From NCBI RefSeq assembly GCF_014270065.1, contig NZ_JACNME010000003.1, positions 186,001 through 250,000 of the forward strand: DNA of 64,000 bases, read 5' to 3'. Each line of letters opens with the position of its first letter. The stretch's first letter is position 1. Origin of the DNA: Quadrisphaera sp. RL12-1S (lineage in GTDB: Bacteria > Actinomycetota > Actinomycetes > Actinomycetales > Quadrisphaeraceae). The notes under the pieces are model-generated. The model saw nothing but the letters and a program-made list of their open reading frames with translations, had not been told where the DNA came from and searched no databases. The position numbers and the translations under genes are program-made. This document shows positions 17,724 to 26,173 of the stretch, piece by piece.

Positions 17724-19793
17724 GTGACACCTGGTCGGCCCTCCCCCACGCTGTCGTCGCTGCAGTCGCTGCAGCGCCGGCGCCTCGGTGACGTGCTCGT
17801 CGACGCGGGCGTCCTGACGCCGGCGCAGCTGGCGGAGGTCCTGGCCGGTCAGCAGAGCAGCACCGGGCGCCGCAAGCGCCTCGGTGAGCTGCTGGTGCAG
17901 TCCGGCATCGCCGACGAGAAGACCATCGCCCGGGCGCTGGCCGACCAGCTGGGCCTGACGGTGGTGGACCTGTCGCGCATGGTCCCGGACGCCGAGGTGG
18001 TGCGCAGCCTGCCGCAGGCGGTGGCCGAGCGGACGCGCGTGGTGCCGCTGGAGCGGACCCGCACCGGGCTGGTGGTGGCCGTGGCGGACCCGACCAACGT
18101 GCTCGCCCTCGACGACGTGCGCCTGCACACCGGTGCCAGCGACCTCGTGGTCACGGTGGCCACCGAGAGCCAGGTGCGCGAGCAGCTGATCCGCGCCTGG
18201 TCCCTCGGCCAGGACCGCTCCTCCGCGGCCGCCGTGGAGGACGCCGGCGGCGACCTCGACCCGTCGATGAGCGCCTCGGCGGCGCTGGAGCAGGACGCCG
18301 GCGCCACGGACGACGAGTCGCCCGTGGTCAAGCTGGTCAACCGGATCCTGTCCGACGCCGTGCGCGCCCGCGCCTCCGACATCCACATCGAGACCCAGCG
18401 CGACGAGCTGCGGGTGCGCTACCGCGTGGACGGCATGCTGCGCGAGGTCATGAGCGCCTCCAAGCGAGCGGCCGGCCCCATCATCAGCCGCATCAAGATC
18501 ATGTCGGGGCTCGACATCGCCGAGCGGCGCGTGCCGCAGGACGGTCGCAGCCGCGTCATCGTGGACGGCTCCGCGTTCGACTGCCGCGTCTCCACGCTGC
18601 CGGCGCTGCACGGCGAGAAGGTGGTCATCCGCCTGCTCACCCGCGGCGACGCCGTGCCCGACCTGGACTCCCTGGGCTTCGAGGCGGACCAGCTGGAGGT
18701 CTTCCGCCGGGCGCTGTCGGTGCCGCAGGGCCTGGTGCTCATCACCGGCCCCACCGGGTCGGGCAAGACGAACACGCTGTACTCCGCGCTGGCCGAGGTG
18801 CTGACGCCGGAGAAGAACATCATCACGCTGGAGGACCCGGTCGAGGTCCAGCTGCCCGGCATCACGCAGGTGCAGGTGAACGTCAAGACGGGGCTGACCT
18901 TCCAGGCCGGGCTGCGCTCGGTGCTGCGCCAGGACCCGGACATCGTGCTGGTCGGCGAGGTCCGCGACTCCGAGACCGCCGAGCTGGCCCTCAAGGCCTC
19001 CCTCACCGGCCACCTGGTGCTCACCACGCTGCACACCAACTCGGCCGTCGCGGCGCTGACCCGCCTCGTGGACATGGGCGTGCAGCCCTTCCTCGTGGCG
19101 TCCTCGCTGACCGCCGCGGTGGCCCAGCGCCTGGTGCGCAAGCCCTGCGCGTCGTGCGCCGCCCCGTACGAGCCCCCGGCGGCGGTGCTGCAGGCGCTCG
19201 GCCTGCACGCCTCCGACCTCGCCGGCGCCTCACCGCGGCGCGGCACCGGCTGCCCGGACTGCGGCGGCACCGGCTACAGCGGCCGCACCGCCGTGTACGA
19301 GGTGCTCGAGGTGGACGCCGAGCTGCGCCGCGTGCTCATCGCCGACCCGCGCGAGGCCGCCGTCGGCGAGGCCGCCGCGCAGCGCGGCATGGCCTCGCTG
19401 CGCGACTCCGCCGTCCGCAAGGCGCTCGCCGGGCAGACGACCTTCGAGGAGGCGCTGCGCGTGACGGCCTCCGACGACGCCGCCCCCACCACGTGCCGCG
19501 CCTGCGAGCGGGCGCTGGAGGAGGGCATGGTGGCCTGCCCGTACTGCGGCACCGCGCAGCAGCCCGAGGGCTGCACCGCCTGCCACCGCCCGCTGCGCCA
19601 GGAGTGGGCGTGCTGCCCGTGGTGCGCCGCCCCTGTGGCGGGCCGCGCCCTGCGCCCCGCGGCCGTCGAAGCGCTGCCCTCGCCGGCCCTCCGCGCCGGC
19701 ACGCTCATCGGCGGCGACGAGCTGCCGGCGTCCTCGCGCCTGGCCTCGGTGCAGGCCGCGCACCAGGAGGCCGCACCGCAGCACTGGGCCTAG
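17724..19793 (+). CDS. PilB/GspE-type secretion ATPase with extra C-terminal double zinc ribbon
   Basis: The 689-residue protein has an N-terminal GspE_N/MshEN-like region ([22 protein letters not shown] and a second copy [21 protein letters not shown]). The ATPase core has GPTGSGKT at 342-349, the Asp-box ITLEDPVE, Walker [14 protein letters not shown] and the His box LTTLHTN. The usual tetracysteine element (CASC...CPDC) is present. About 100 residues follow that most relatives lack, with four CxxC pairs (C591/594, C605/608, C617/620, C630-634), forming a double zinc ribbon. PilB ATPases power type IV pilus or type II secretion assembly, but no pilin, PilC or PilM gene is nearby. The GTG start at 17724 has only a weak AGGG site. 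Confidence 0.88.
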   Translation: MTPGRPSPTLSSLQSLQRRRLGDVLVDAGVLTPAQLAEVLAGQQSSTGRRKRLGELLVQSGIADEKTIARALADQLGLTVVDLSRMVPDAEVVRSLPQAVAERTRVVPLERTRTGLVVAVADPTNVLALDDVRLHTGASDLVVTVATESQVREQLIRAWSLGQDRSSAAAVEDAGGDLDPSMSASAALEQDAGATDDESPVVKLVNRILSDAVRARASDIHIETQRDELRVRYRVDGMLREVMSASKRAAGPIISRIKIMSGLDIAERRVPQDGRSRVIVDGSAFDCRVSTLPALHGEKVVIRLLTRGDAVPDLDSLGFEADQLEVFRRALSVPQGLVLITGPTGSGKTNTLYSALAEVLTPEKNIITLEDPVEVQLPGITQVQVNVKTGLTFQAGLRSVLRQDPDIVLVGEVRDSETAELALKASLTGHLVLTTLHTNSAVAALTRLVDMGVQPFLVASSLTAAVAQRLVRKPCASCAAPYEPPAAVLQALGLHASDLAGASPRRGTGCPDCGGTGYSGRTAVYEVLEVDAELRRVLIADPREAAVGEAAAQRGMASLRDSAVRKALAGQTTFEEALRVTASDDAAPTTCRACERALEEGMVACPYCGTAQQPEGCTACHRPLRQEWACCPWCAAPVAGRALRPAAVEALPSPALRAGTLIGGDELPASSRLASVQAAHQEAAPQHWA

Positions 19794-19846
19794 CCTCGTG
19801 GAGGAGCTGGGCGCCGGCGGTCCGGGCCCGGCCGGCGGGAGGGCGC

Positions 19847-20677
19847 GTGGGACCTGGGGGCAGGGCTGACGGCGAGGACGTGCTCGTCGTCGACCTGAGC
19901 GCTGACGACCCGCACGCCGTCGACGCGGGCGCGTGGGACCTGGACGCCCCCGACGGCACAGACCGGGCTGACGGCGCTGACGGCGCTGACGGCGCTGGTC
20001 CGGCTGACGACGCCGCCGGGTCCGGGCGCTCCCGCCCCGGTCCCCCTCACCGCGCGCGCTGGACGTGGGCGGTGGTGCTGGCGGGTGCGGCCGCCGTCGT
20101 CGTCGTGCTCACCGGCGCCTCCTCCCTGCTGCGCAGCCCGCAGGAGCGTCTCCAGGACCGCCTCACCGACGCCCTTGACGCCGCCGGCGTGCGGCTGGCC
20201 GAGCCGGTGTCGCTGGAGGACGACGGCGCCGGACAGGTGTGGACCGGGCTGCTGCGCGTCCGCGAGGCGGGCGGCGGGGTGACCGGCGTGCGCGTGGCCC
20301 TGCGGCCCGACCCGCCGGAGTCGGCCGAGCCCGGGGTGACCGCGGGCCTGTTCCCGCTGGTCGACTGCGGCACCCGCTACCCGCTGAGCTGGGCCGGCGA
20401 CAGCGACACCAGCTTCCGCACCACCCGGGCCGACCTCGCCGAGTGCGTCACCTCCTCCCCCGGCGGCGGCGTGCTCGCCACCATCGCCTGGCGCTCCGAC
20501 GACGACTCCCGCGACGGCTCCGGGGCGGCGGGCCGGCAGACGTGGCGCACCGACCCGCGCGGCGGTGTCGTGTGGCTGCACAACGGCTCCAACGACTCCG
20601 GCGACGGCGGCCCGGGCCTGACCGGCGAGCAGCAGCGGGCTGTCGCCACCACGGAGGGCCTGCTCGCACCCCTGTGA
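19847..20677 (+). CDS. Single-pass membrane protein of unknown function
   Basis: The 276-residue protein has an acidic, low-complexity cytoplasmic N-terminus with DGADGADGA repeats. One membrane helix follows at about residues 73-93 (WAVVLAGAAAVVVVLTGASSL). The extracytoplasmic domain of ~180 residues has two Cys (VDCGTRY and AECVTSS) that could form a disulfide. The GTG at 19847 has GGGAGGG a few bases upstream. It follows the PilB-like gene by 53 bases on the same strand, so a link to a cell-surface assembly is possible but unproven. Confidence 0.7.
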   Translation: MGPGGRADGEDVLVVDLSADDPHAVDAGAWDLDAPDGTDRADGADGADGAGPADDAAGSGRSRPGPPHRARWTWAVVLAGAAAVVVVLTGASSLLRSPQERLQDRLTDALDAAGVRLAEPVSLEDDGAGQVWTGLLRVREAGGGVTGVRVALRPDPPESAEPGVTAGLFPLVDCGTRYPLSWAGDSDTSFRTTRADLAECVTSSPGGGVLATIAWRSDDDSRDGSGAAGRQTWRTDPRGGVVWLHNGSNDSGDGGPGLTGEQQRAVATTEGLLAPL

Positions 20678-20711
20678 GCACCGGCCGGGCGGCGGTGTGC
20701 GAGGACGCACC

Positions 20712-20717
20712 TACTCT
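20712..20717 (+). promoter_or_regulatory. -10 box (TACTCT) of a leaderless promoter for mrp
   Basis: TACTCT ends six bases before the GTG at 20724; there is no ribosome binding site in the remaining leader. Confidence 0.55.
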
Positions 20718-20723
20718 CGTGGG

Positions 20724-21893
20724 GTGAGCCTGCTCCGCCGTCCCTCGTCCGCCGCGAAGCCGGGGCCGGAGGAGTCCGCGGTAAGCGCGGCGCTGGGCAC
20801 CGTGCTGGACCCCGAGATCCGCCGCCCCATCACCGAGCTGGGGATGGTCGGGTCGCTGGAGGTGTCCGCCACCGGCGCGGTGCTGGTGCAGGTGCTGCTG
20901 ACCACCTCGGGGTGTCCGCTGCGCGACACCCTCGAGCGCGACGTCACCGCGGCCGTCTCGCGCGTGGCGGGCGTGCGCGCCGTCCGCGTGGACCTGGGCG
21001 TCATGGACGACGAGCAGCGCTCGCGCCTGCGCGGGGTGCTGCGCGGCCCGGGCGGGACGGCGGGCGAGCGCGACGTGCCGTTCGCCCGGCCCGGCTCGCT
21101 GACGCGGGTGTACTGCGTGGCGTCCGGGAAGGGAGGTGTCGGCAAGTCCACGCTGACGGTCAACCTCGCCGTGGCCATGGCCCGCGACGGGCTGCGCGTG
21201 GGCCTGGTGGACGCAGACGTCCACGGCTTCTCGGTGCCCGGCATGCTCGGCACCACCGACCGGCCGGTGAAGATCGAGGACGTGGTCATCCCGCCGGTCG
21301 CCCACGGCGTCAAGGTGATCTCCATGGGCATGGTGGTGCCGGACGGGCAGCCGGTCATGCACCGCGGCCCCCTCCTGCACCGCGCGCTGCAGCAGTTCCT
21401 CACCGAGGTGCACTTCGGCGACCTCGACGTGCTCCTGCTCGACATGCCCCCCGGCACCGGGGACGTGCCGATCAGCGCGGCGCAGCTGCTGCCGGGCTCG
21501 GAGCTGCTCGTGGTGACCACGCCGCAGCCCGCCGCCGCCGAGGTGGCGCACCGCTCGGGCGGGCTGGCCGCGCGCACCGGGCAGGGCGTGGTGGGCGTGG
21601 TGGAGAACATGAGCTGGATGCCCCTGCCCGACGGCTCCCGCCTGGAGGTCTTCGGGTCCGGGGGCGGAGCGGCCGTGGCGGAGCGGCTCTCGCGGGACTC
21701 CGGCGCCCCGGTGCCGCTGCTGGCGCAGGTGCCGATGGACGTCGCGGTCCGGGAGGGCGGTGACGCCGGCATGCCCGTGGTGCTGGCGGCGCCGGACTCC
21801 CCCGCGGCGCTGGTGCTGTCCGACCTCGCGCGCACGCTCGGGCGGCGGGCCCGCGGCCTGGCCGGGCGGCCTCTCGGCGTCGTCCCCGTCTGA
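20724..21893 (+). CDS. mrp: Mrp/NBP35 (ApbC) iron-sulfur cluster carrier ATPase
   Basis: The 389-residue protein has an N-terminal MIP18/DUF59 domain (VLDPEIRRPITELGMV, TTSGCPLRDTLERDV). A ParA/MinD-like deviant Walker P-loop NTPase domain follows: GKGGVGKST, LLDMPPGTGD, and the later ENMSWM. Mrp proteins bind and deliver Fe-S clusters to apo-proteins in the cytoplasm. The canonical CxxC seen after ENM in many relatives is not present here, as the segment reads ENMSWMPLPDGS, so cluster ligation may differ. The gene is probably transcribed from its own leaderless promoter and converges on tatB. Confidence 0.9.
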   Translation: MSLLRRPSSAAKPGPEESAVSAALGTVLDPEIRRPITELGMVGSLEVSATGAVLVQVLLTTSGCPLRDTLERDVTAAVSRVAGVRAVRVDLGVMDDEQRSRLRGVLRGPGGTAGERDVPFARPGSLTRVYCVASGKGGVGKSTLTVNLAVAMARDGLRVGLVDADVHGFSVPGMLGTTDRPVKIEDVVIPPVAHGVKVISMGMVVPDGQPVMHRGPLLHRALQQFLTEVHFGDLDVLLLDMPPGTGDVPISAAQLLPGSELLVVTTPQPAAAEVAHRSGGLAARTGQGVVGVVENMSWMPLPDGSRLEVFGSGGGAAVAERLSRDSGAPVPLLAQVPMDVAVREGGDAGMPVVLAAPDSPAALVLSDLARTLGRRARGLAGRPLGVVPV

Positions 21894-21912
21894 GCGCGCT
21901 CCCTGCTGGCCC

Positions 21913-21973
21913 TCGTTGGCTCAGGGTGGCCCTGCGCCACTCCTACTGGACCAGGGCCACCCTGAGCCAACGA
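21913..21973. terminator. 22-bp perfect hairpin between mrp and tatB
   Basis: The arms 21913-21934 and 21952-21973 are perfect complements with a 17-base loop. The hairpin lies between two convergent genes, 20 bases after the mrp stop and 16 from the tatB end. Confidence 0.8.
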
Positions 21974-21988
21974 AGGAGGGAGGGGCTG

Positions 21989-22609
21989 TCAGGTGGCCTC
22001 GAGGTCGACGGGGGCTCCGGCCGCGGAGCGGGCCATCGGCACGGAGGAGCCGTCAGCAGCGTCGTTCGCCTGGCCGTTCGCCGAGCCGTTCGCCGGGGCT
22101 GCGCCGCCTGCGGTGGGCCCACCCGTCGTCCCGACGGCGGCGGCGTCGAGCGGCGAGTCGGCGCTGGAGGGGCGCTTGTCAGCGGGGCTGACCGAGGGCA
22201 GGCCGGCTCCCGGCGGGAAGCTGCTCGTGCTGGAGGCCCCGGCCGCTCCAGCGGCCCCGACGGCTCCAGCAGCCGCGGCCGCACCCCCGACCGCTGACGG
22301 GCCGCCGCTGCTGACCGGCTTCGGCGCCGGCGGGGCGGCCGGCTCGTCGTCCTCGATGGCCTCGGTGAGGGCGTCCCGGATGATCTTGCGCGGGTCGTAC
22401 TGGCGCGGGTCGAGCTTCTTCCAGTCGACGTCGTCGAACTCCGGGCCGAGCTCTCCGCGCACCTGCTCGCGCAGGCCCATCGCCATCTTCCGGCCCTCGC
22501 GGACCATGCGGCCGAGCTGCGCGGCGTACTTGGGCAGCCGCTCCGGACCCACCACGATCAGCGCGATGACGAGCAGCACGGCGAACTCGCCGGGGTTGAT
22601 GCCGAACAC
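21989..22609 (-). CDS. tatB: Sec-independent protein translocase subunit TatB
   Basis: The 206-residue protein has the TatA/B layout: a short periplasmic N-terminus, one membrane helix (EFAVLLVIALIVVGPERLP) with the FGINPGEF lead-in and the GPERLP hinge, then an amphipathic helix (AAQLGRMVREGRKMAMGLRE). A long Ala/Gly/Ser/Pro tail follows. TatB with TatC recognises twin-arginine signal peptides. The EL/GPxxLP pattern and length favour TatB over TatA. The GTG start at 22609 follows GGGAGC. The gene lies downstream of sigE as in mycobacteria, but the htrA and rseA genes usually found between them are absent. Confidence 0.9.
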   Translation of the reverse strand: MFGINPGEFAVLLVIALIVVGPERLPKYAAQLGRMVREGRKMAMGLREQVRGELGPEFDDVDWKKLDPRQYDPRKIIRDALTEAIEDDEPAAPPAPKPVSSGGPSAVGGAAAAAGAVGAAGAAGASSTSSFPPGAGLPSVSPADKRPSSADSPLDAAAVGTTGGPTAGGAAPANGSANGQANDAADGSSVPMARSAAGAPVDLEAT

Positions 22610-22690
22610 AGCTTGCTCCCTCGCTCACCGCCCCACGCCGGGCTCCGAAGACCGGGGCCCCAGGCACCATCCTGCCCCCGCCGCGGCCGT

Positions 22691-22707
22691 GCGGGTGCCG
22701 CACCCGC
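22691..22707. terminator. 17-base palindrome between sigE and tatB
   Basis: GCGGGTGC at 22691-22698 and GCACCCGC at 22700-22707 pair around one C. It follows the sigE stop by about 20 bases on the minus strand and could attenuate read-through into tatB. Confidence 0.4.
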
Positions 22708-22729
22708 CTCCTGCGGGCGCCGACCGCGC

Positions 22730-23353
22730 TCAGCCGACGAGCGGGACCACCCGCCCGGGACCCCCCAGGACCCGGGGTCCGGCCCGGCGCGCGGGGGTTG
22801 CGGACGGCCTCGCGGGACGCGTCGGCGCCCGGTGCTCCAGGTGCTTGCGGAGCTGGGCGCGCGCCCGGGACAGCCGCGAGCGGACGGTCCCGGTCTTGAC
22901 ACCGAGCACCTCCGCGACCTCCTCGTAGGTGAGCCCCTCGACGTCGGCGAGGACCACCACGGCGCGGAAGTCCGGCGAGAGCCGGTCCAGGGCCGCCTGC
23001 ACGTCGACGTCGAAGCGCCCCGCCTCGAACGCGCGCTCCGGGCCGGCCCCCCGGTCGGGAAGCCGGGCGGTGATCTCCTCGGTCAGGGCGTCGAAGCGCA
23101 GCCTGCGGCGGCGGCGCGCCTGGTCGAGGAAGAGGTTGGTGGTGATGCGGTGCAGCCAGCCCTCGAAGGTGCCGGGCACGTAGGAGTCGAGCGAGCGGAA
23201 GACGCGCACGAAGACCTCCTGCGTGAGGTCGTCGGCGTCGTCCCGGTCACCGGTCAGCCGGTAGGCGAGCCGGTGCACGCGGACGGAGTGCTCGCGGACC
23301 AGGTCCTCCCACGAGGGCGGCGTCCACGGCTGCTCACCCGCCTGCGCTGACAT
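22730..23353 (-). CDS. sigE: ECF RNA polymerase sigma factor, SigE-like
   Basis: The 207-residue protein has sigma-70 region 2 ([50 protein letters not shown]; shown here in two parts) and region 4 ([40 protein letters not shown]). ECF factors of this type direct envelope and redox stress regulons. The ATG at 23353 is chosen because GTGGAG lies a few bases upstream; an in-frame TTG at 23383 with AAGGAG would add ten residues. No anti-sigma factor gene adjoins it, unlike the mycobacterial sigE-rseA pair. The O-methyltransferase gene ends 85 bases upstream, as in M. tuberculosis (Rv1220c). Confidence 0.9.
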   Translation of the reverse strand: MSAQAGEQPWTPPSWEDLVREHSVRVHRLAYRLTGDRDDADDLTQEVFVRVFRSLDSYVPGTFEGWLHRITTNLFLDQARRRRRLRFDALTEEITARLPDRGAGPERAFEAGRFDVDVQAALDRLSPDFRAVVVLADVEGLTYEEVAEVLGVKTGTVRSRLSRARAQLRKHLEHRAPTRPARPSATPARRAGPRVLGGPGRVVPLVG

Positions 23354-23438
23354 GGGCTCCACTGTGCCGCTCCTTGCTGACAACGTCCTGGGGAGCGGGT
23401 GTGAGCCGGGTCACCTGGGCGTCACGACCCACGGCGGG

Positions 23439-24143
23439 TCAGCGGCGCCGCGCCGCCAGCAGCAGGCCCTCGCCGCTGGGCACCAGGGCCGGCAGGAGGT
23501 CCGGTGAGCTGCGCAGGGCCCGTGACAGCTCGCGCACCGCGGTGGTCACGGGGTCGCGCTGGGCCGGGTCCCCGGCGCGGTCGGCGGACAGCGCGCCGTG
23601 CAGCGCCACCACACCACCGGGCCGCAGCAGGCGGACGGCCCGCTCGAGGTAGGCCTCGGTGCCGACCGGGTCGGCGTCGAGCAGCACGAGGTCGTAGCCG
23701 CCCTCGGTGAGGCGGGGCAGCACGTCGACAGCGCGGCCCGTGATGCCGCGGATGCGACCGCTGCGCACGCCCAGCTCGGCGAAGGCCGTGCGCGCGGCGC
23801 GCAGGTGCTCGGCCTCGGCGTCGATGGTGGTGAGCACGCCGTCGCGCGGCATGCCCCCCAGCATCCACAGGCCCGAGACGCCCGCACCGGTGCCGACCTC
23901 CACCACGGCGCGCGCGTCCACCGCGGCGCACAGCGTCTGCAGCAGCGCCCCCGCGCCGTTGCCGACGGCGGAGATCCCCAGCTCGCGGGCGCGGGTGCGG
24001 GCGCGCTCCACGGCCTCGGACTCGGGCACGAAGTGCTCGGCGTACTGCCAGCTGGCGGCCTTCGAGCCGCTGGCGGACGTGGCCGGGGCCCGCCGCGCGG
24101 GAGCGCCGGGGGGCTGGTGCTGCGCCCCGGGGAGCCCGGGCAT
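23439..24143 (-). CDS. SAM-dependent O-methyltransferase (family 3)
   Basis: The 234-residue enzyme matches the catechol/caffeoyl-CoA type O-methyltransferase family. The SAM loop is VVEVGTGAGVSGLWML, followed by TIDAEAEHLRAARTAF and the metal-site region YDLVLLDADPVGTEAYLE. It probably methylates a small hydroxylated compound using a divalent cation; the substrate is unknown. The ATG at 24143 overlaps the leucyl aminopeptidase stop (TGATG), giving translational coupling; the adjacent GTG at 24146 is an alternative start. Its place next to sigE is conserved in mycobacteria. Confidence 0.88.
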   Translation of the reverse strand: MPGLPGAQHQPPGAPARRAPATSASGSKAASWQYAEHFVPESEAVERARTRARELGISAVGNGAGALLQTLCAAVDARAVVEVGTGAGVSGLWMLGGMPRDGVLTTIDAEAEHLRAARTAFAELGVRSGRIRGITGRAVDVLPRLTEGGYDLVLLDADPVGTEAYLERAVRLLRPGGVVALHGALSADRAGDPAQRDPVTTAVRELSRALRSSPDLLPALVPSGEGLLLAARRR

Positions 24144-25825
24144 CACGCCAGGTCCTCGAGGAGGCGCAGCAGCAGCCGCGCTCCCCACCCGGTGGCGCCG
24201 CGCGGCACCTCGTGGGACTCCTTCTCCGAGCGCCCCACGCCGGCGATGTCGAGGTGCGCCCACCGGCGCTGGCCGGCGAACTCCCGCAGGAAGAGCGCCG
24301 CCGTCACCGAGCCCGCGCCGGGCGCGGGCGAGGACGGCACGTGGCGCAGGTCGGCGACGTCGGAGTCGAGGCTGGCGCGGTACTCCTCCACCAGCGGCAT
24401 CCGCCAGACCCGCTCGCCGGTGGCCTCTCCGGCCTCGGCCAGGGCGGCGGCGAGCGCGTCGTCCTCGGTGAACAGCGCCGCGTGCTGGCGGCCCAGCCCC
24501 AGCGTGGCGGCGCCCGTGAGCGTGGCGACGTCGACGAGCAGCGCCGGGTCGAGCTCGGCGTCGGCGAGCGCGAGGGCGTCGGCCAGGACGAGGCGGCCCT
24601 CCGCGTCGGGGTTGTCCACCTCCACCGTGGTGCCGTCGAGCACCCGGATGACGTCTCCGGGGCGGTAGCTGGCGGCGCCGAGGGCGTTCTCGGCCAGCGG
24701 GAGCAGCGCGGTGACGGGCCGGCGCAGGTCGGCCTCGGCGGCCGCGACGACGGTGGCGAGCACCACGGCGGCACCCGCCATGTCGGTCTTCATGGCCACC
24801 ATCGACTCGCGCGGCTTGAGCGCCAGCCCGCCGGTGTCGTAGGTGATGCCCTTGCCCACCAGCACCGCGCGGCCCTCGGCGACGGGCGCCGGGCCGGAGG
24901 GCGTCCAGTCGACCCGCACCAGGCACGGCGGGTGCCGCGAGGCGGCGCCCACAGCGAGCAGCCCTCCGGCGCGGCGCTGGGCGAGGTCCTCCTCGTCGAG
25001 CACGGTGACGGTCAGGCCGGGGCGGCCGGCGCACAGCGCCTGGGCCTGCTGGGCCACCCAGGCGGGGGTCTTGGTGGACGACGGCGTGGCGGCCAGGTCG
25101 CGCACGCGCCAGGTGGCGGTGGCAGCCGTCTCGGCCCCGGACCAGGCCTTGGCGACGTCGTACCCGGTCCACGCGGGCTCGGTGGCGGGTTCGTCGTCCG
25201 GGGACAGGCGCACCGTGGGGCGGCCCGTGATCCCCAGGAGCTTCACGTGCTCCACCGCCGGCTCCGGCCCCTCCTCGACGCCGGAGCGCGGCGGGGTCCA
25301 GGCACCGAGGAGCACGCCCTCGGTGAAGGCGCCCACCAGCGCCGGCTCGAGGGCCGCGACCGCGGTGGTCGCCACCAGCTCGCAGCCCCGGGAGGCGCGG
25401 GCCAGGGCGGCCCCGGCGCGGCGCAGGTCGCGCGCGGTGCCCTTCCCGGTGCCGAGCAGCACGAGGCGGGTGCCGCCGGGCAGCGCGGCACCGTGGACGG
25501 GCAGCACCGACCCGGCGGCGGCGCGCCACGGGGCGTCGGCGCAGATCCGCGCGAGGTCCAGGCCGGTGGCGGCCTCGACGCCCGCCGCACCAGCACCGAG
25601 CTCGACCGCGCCGTCAGCACCGGGGCCCGCTGCACCCACGCCGAGCAGGAGGACCGCGACGCCGTCGAGGGTGACGGCGTCGTCCTCAGGATCCCCGCTG
25701 GGCAGGGCGGAGCCGCCCCCGAACCGCGGGAGCGGACGCTCCGGCCGGGGCCCGACCTGCAGGTCGGGCCCCTGGCCGGTGGCGGCGGGCGCAGGCGGCG
25801 CCGAGGGGGAAGGCGCGCCGGCCAC
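24143..25825 (-). CDS. pepA: Leucyl aminopeptidase (M17)
   Basis: The 560-residue enzyme hydrolyses N-terminal residues from peptides. The C-terminal catalytic domain has the M17 signatures VGKGITYDTGGLALKP (metal Lys and Asp), MKTDMAGAA, and NPDAEGRLVLADAL. The family's NTDAEGR is NPDAEGR here; the metal and catalytic residues D, E and R remain. The N-terminal ~200 residues form the divergent peptidase_M17_N domain, after a Pro/Ala-rich start. The GTG at 25825 lies two bases after the DUF3117 stop, so both are in one operon with the O-methyltransferase. Confidence 0.92.
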   Translation of the reverse strand: MAGAPSPSAPPAPAATGQGPDLQVGPRPERPLPRFGGGSALPSGDPEDDAVTLDGVAVLLLGVGAAGPGADGAVELGAGAAGVEAATGLDLARICADAPWRAAAGSVLPVHGAALPGGTRLVLLGTGKGTARDLRRAGAALARASRGCELVATTAVAALEPALVGAFTEGVLLGAWTPPRSGVEEGPEPAVEHVKLLGITGRPTVRLSPDDEPATEPAWTGYDVAKAWSGAETAATATWRVRDLAATPSSTKTPAWVAQQAQALCAGRPGLTVTVLDEEDLAQRRAGGLLAVGAASRHPPCLVRVDWTPSGPAPVAEGRAVLVGKGITYDTGGLALKPRESMVAMKTDMAGAAVVLATVVAAAEADLRRPVTALLPLAENALGAASYRPGDVIRVLDGTTVEVDNPDAEGRLVLADALALADAELDPALLVDVATLTGAATLGLGRQHAALFTEDDALAAALAEAGEATGERVWRMPLVEEYRASLDSDVADLRHVPSSPAPGAGSVTAALFLREFAGQRRWAHLDIAGVGRSEKESHEVPRGATGWGARLLLRLLEDLA

Positions 25826-25827
25826 GC

Positions 25828-25995
25828 TCAGCCCGCGGCGGTCTTGAGGGCGTCGCCCAGGGCGTTGGCCTCGTCGGGGTTCATCTCGACGACGAGGCGG
25901 CCACCGCCCTCGAGCGGCATGCGCATGACGATGCCCCGGCCCTCCTTGGTGACCTCCAGGGGACCGTCACCAGTCCTGGGCTTCATGGCAGCCAT
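25828..25995 (-). CDS. DUF3117 family small protein
   Basis: This 55-residue protein is nearly identical to the actinobacterial DUF3117 consensus: MAAMKPRTGDGPLEVTKEGR, GIVMRMPLEGGGRLVVEMN, PDEANALGDALK. The ATG at 25995 is chosen because homologues begin MAAMKPRTGDG and AAGGGG lies upstream; the frame extends eight codons further without support. The function is unknown, but the very high conservation suggests a basic role. It starts the pepA-methyltransferase operon. Confidence 0.92.
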   Translation of the reverse strand: MAAMKPRTGDGPLEVTKEGRGIVMRMPLEGGGRLVVEMNPDEANALGDALKTAAG

Positions 25996-26173
25996 GCGGC
26001 ACACCCCTTCCACGTGCACTGCACGCCATCGGTGGAGCGGGCGCAGCTGCGCCCGCGGACTGTGAGCATCATCCCATCGGCTGCCGACCGGCGGAAACCG
26101 AGGCGTCCACCAGACGGGCGCGACCGCAGGTCACCCGGCGGCCGGCTCGCGCCTCCTCGCCCGCCGGCGCCGG

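Noticed and set aside
20697-21970. Long antisense frame across mrp
   Set aside because: It is a frame shadow of mrp caused by high GC third positions; it has no ribosome binding site or family resemblance.
24212-26065. A 617-codon plus-strand frame across pepA
   Set aside because: It is antisense to pepA, which has all M17 motifs, and its translation is Gly/Arg/Val-rich with no domain.
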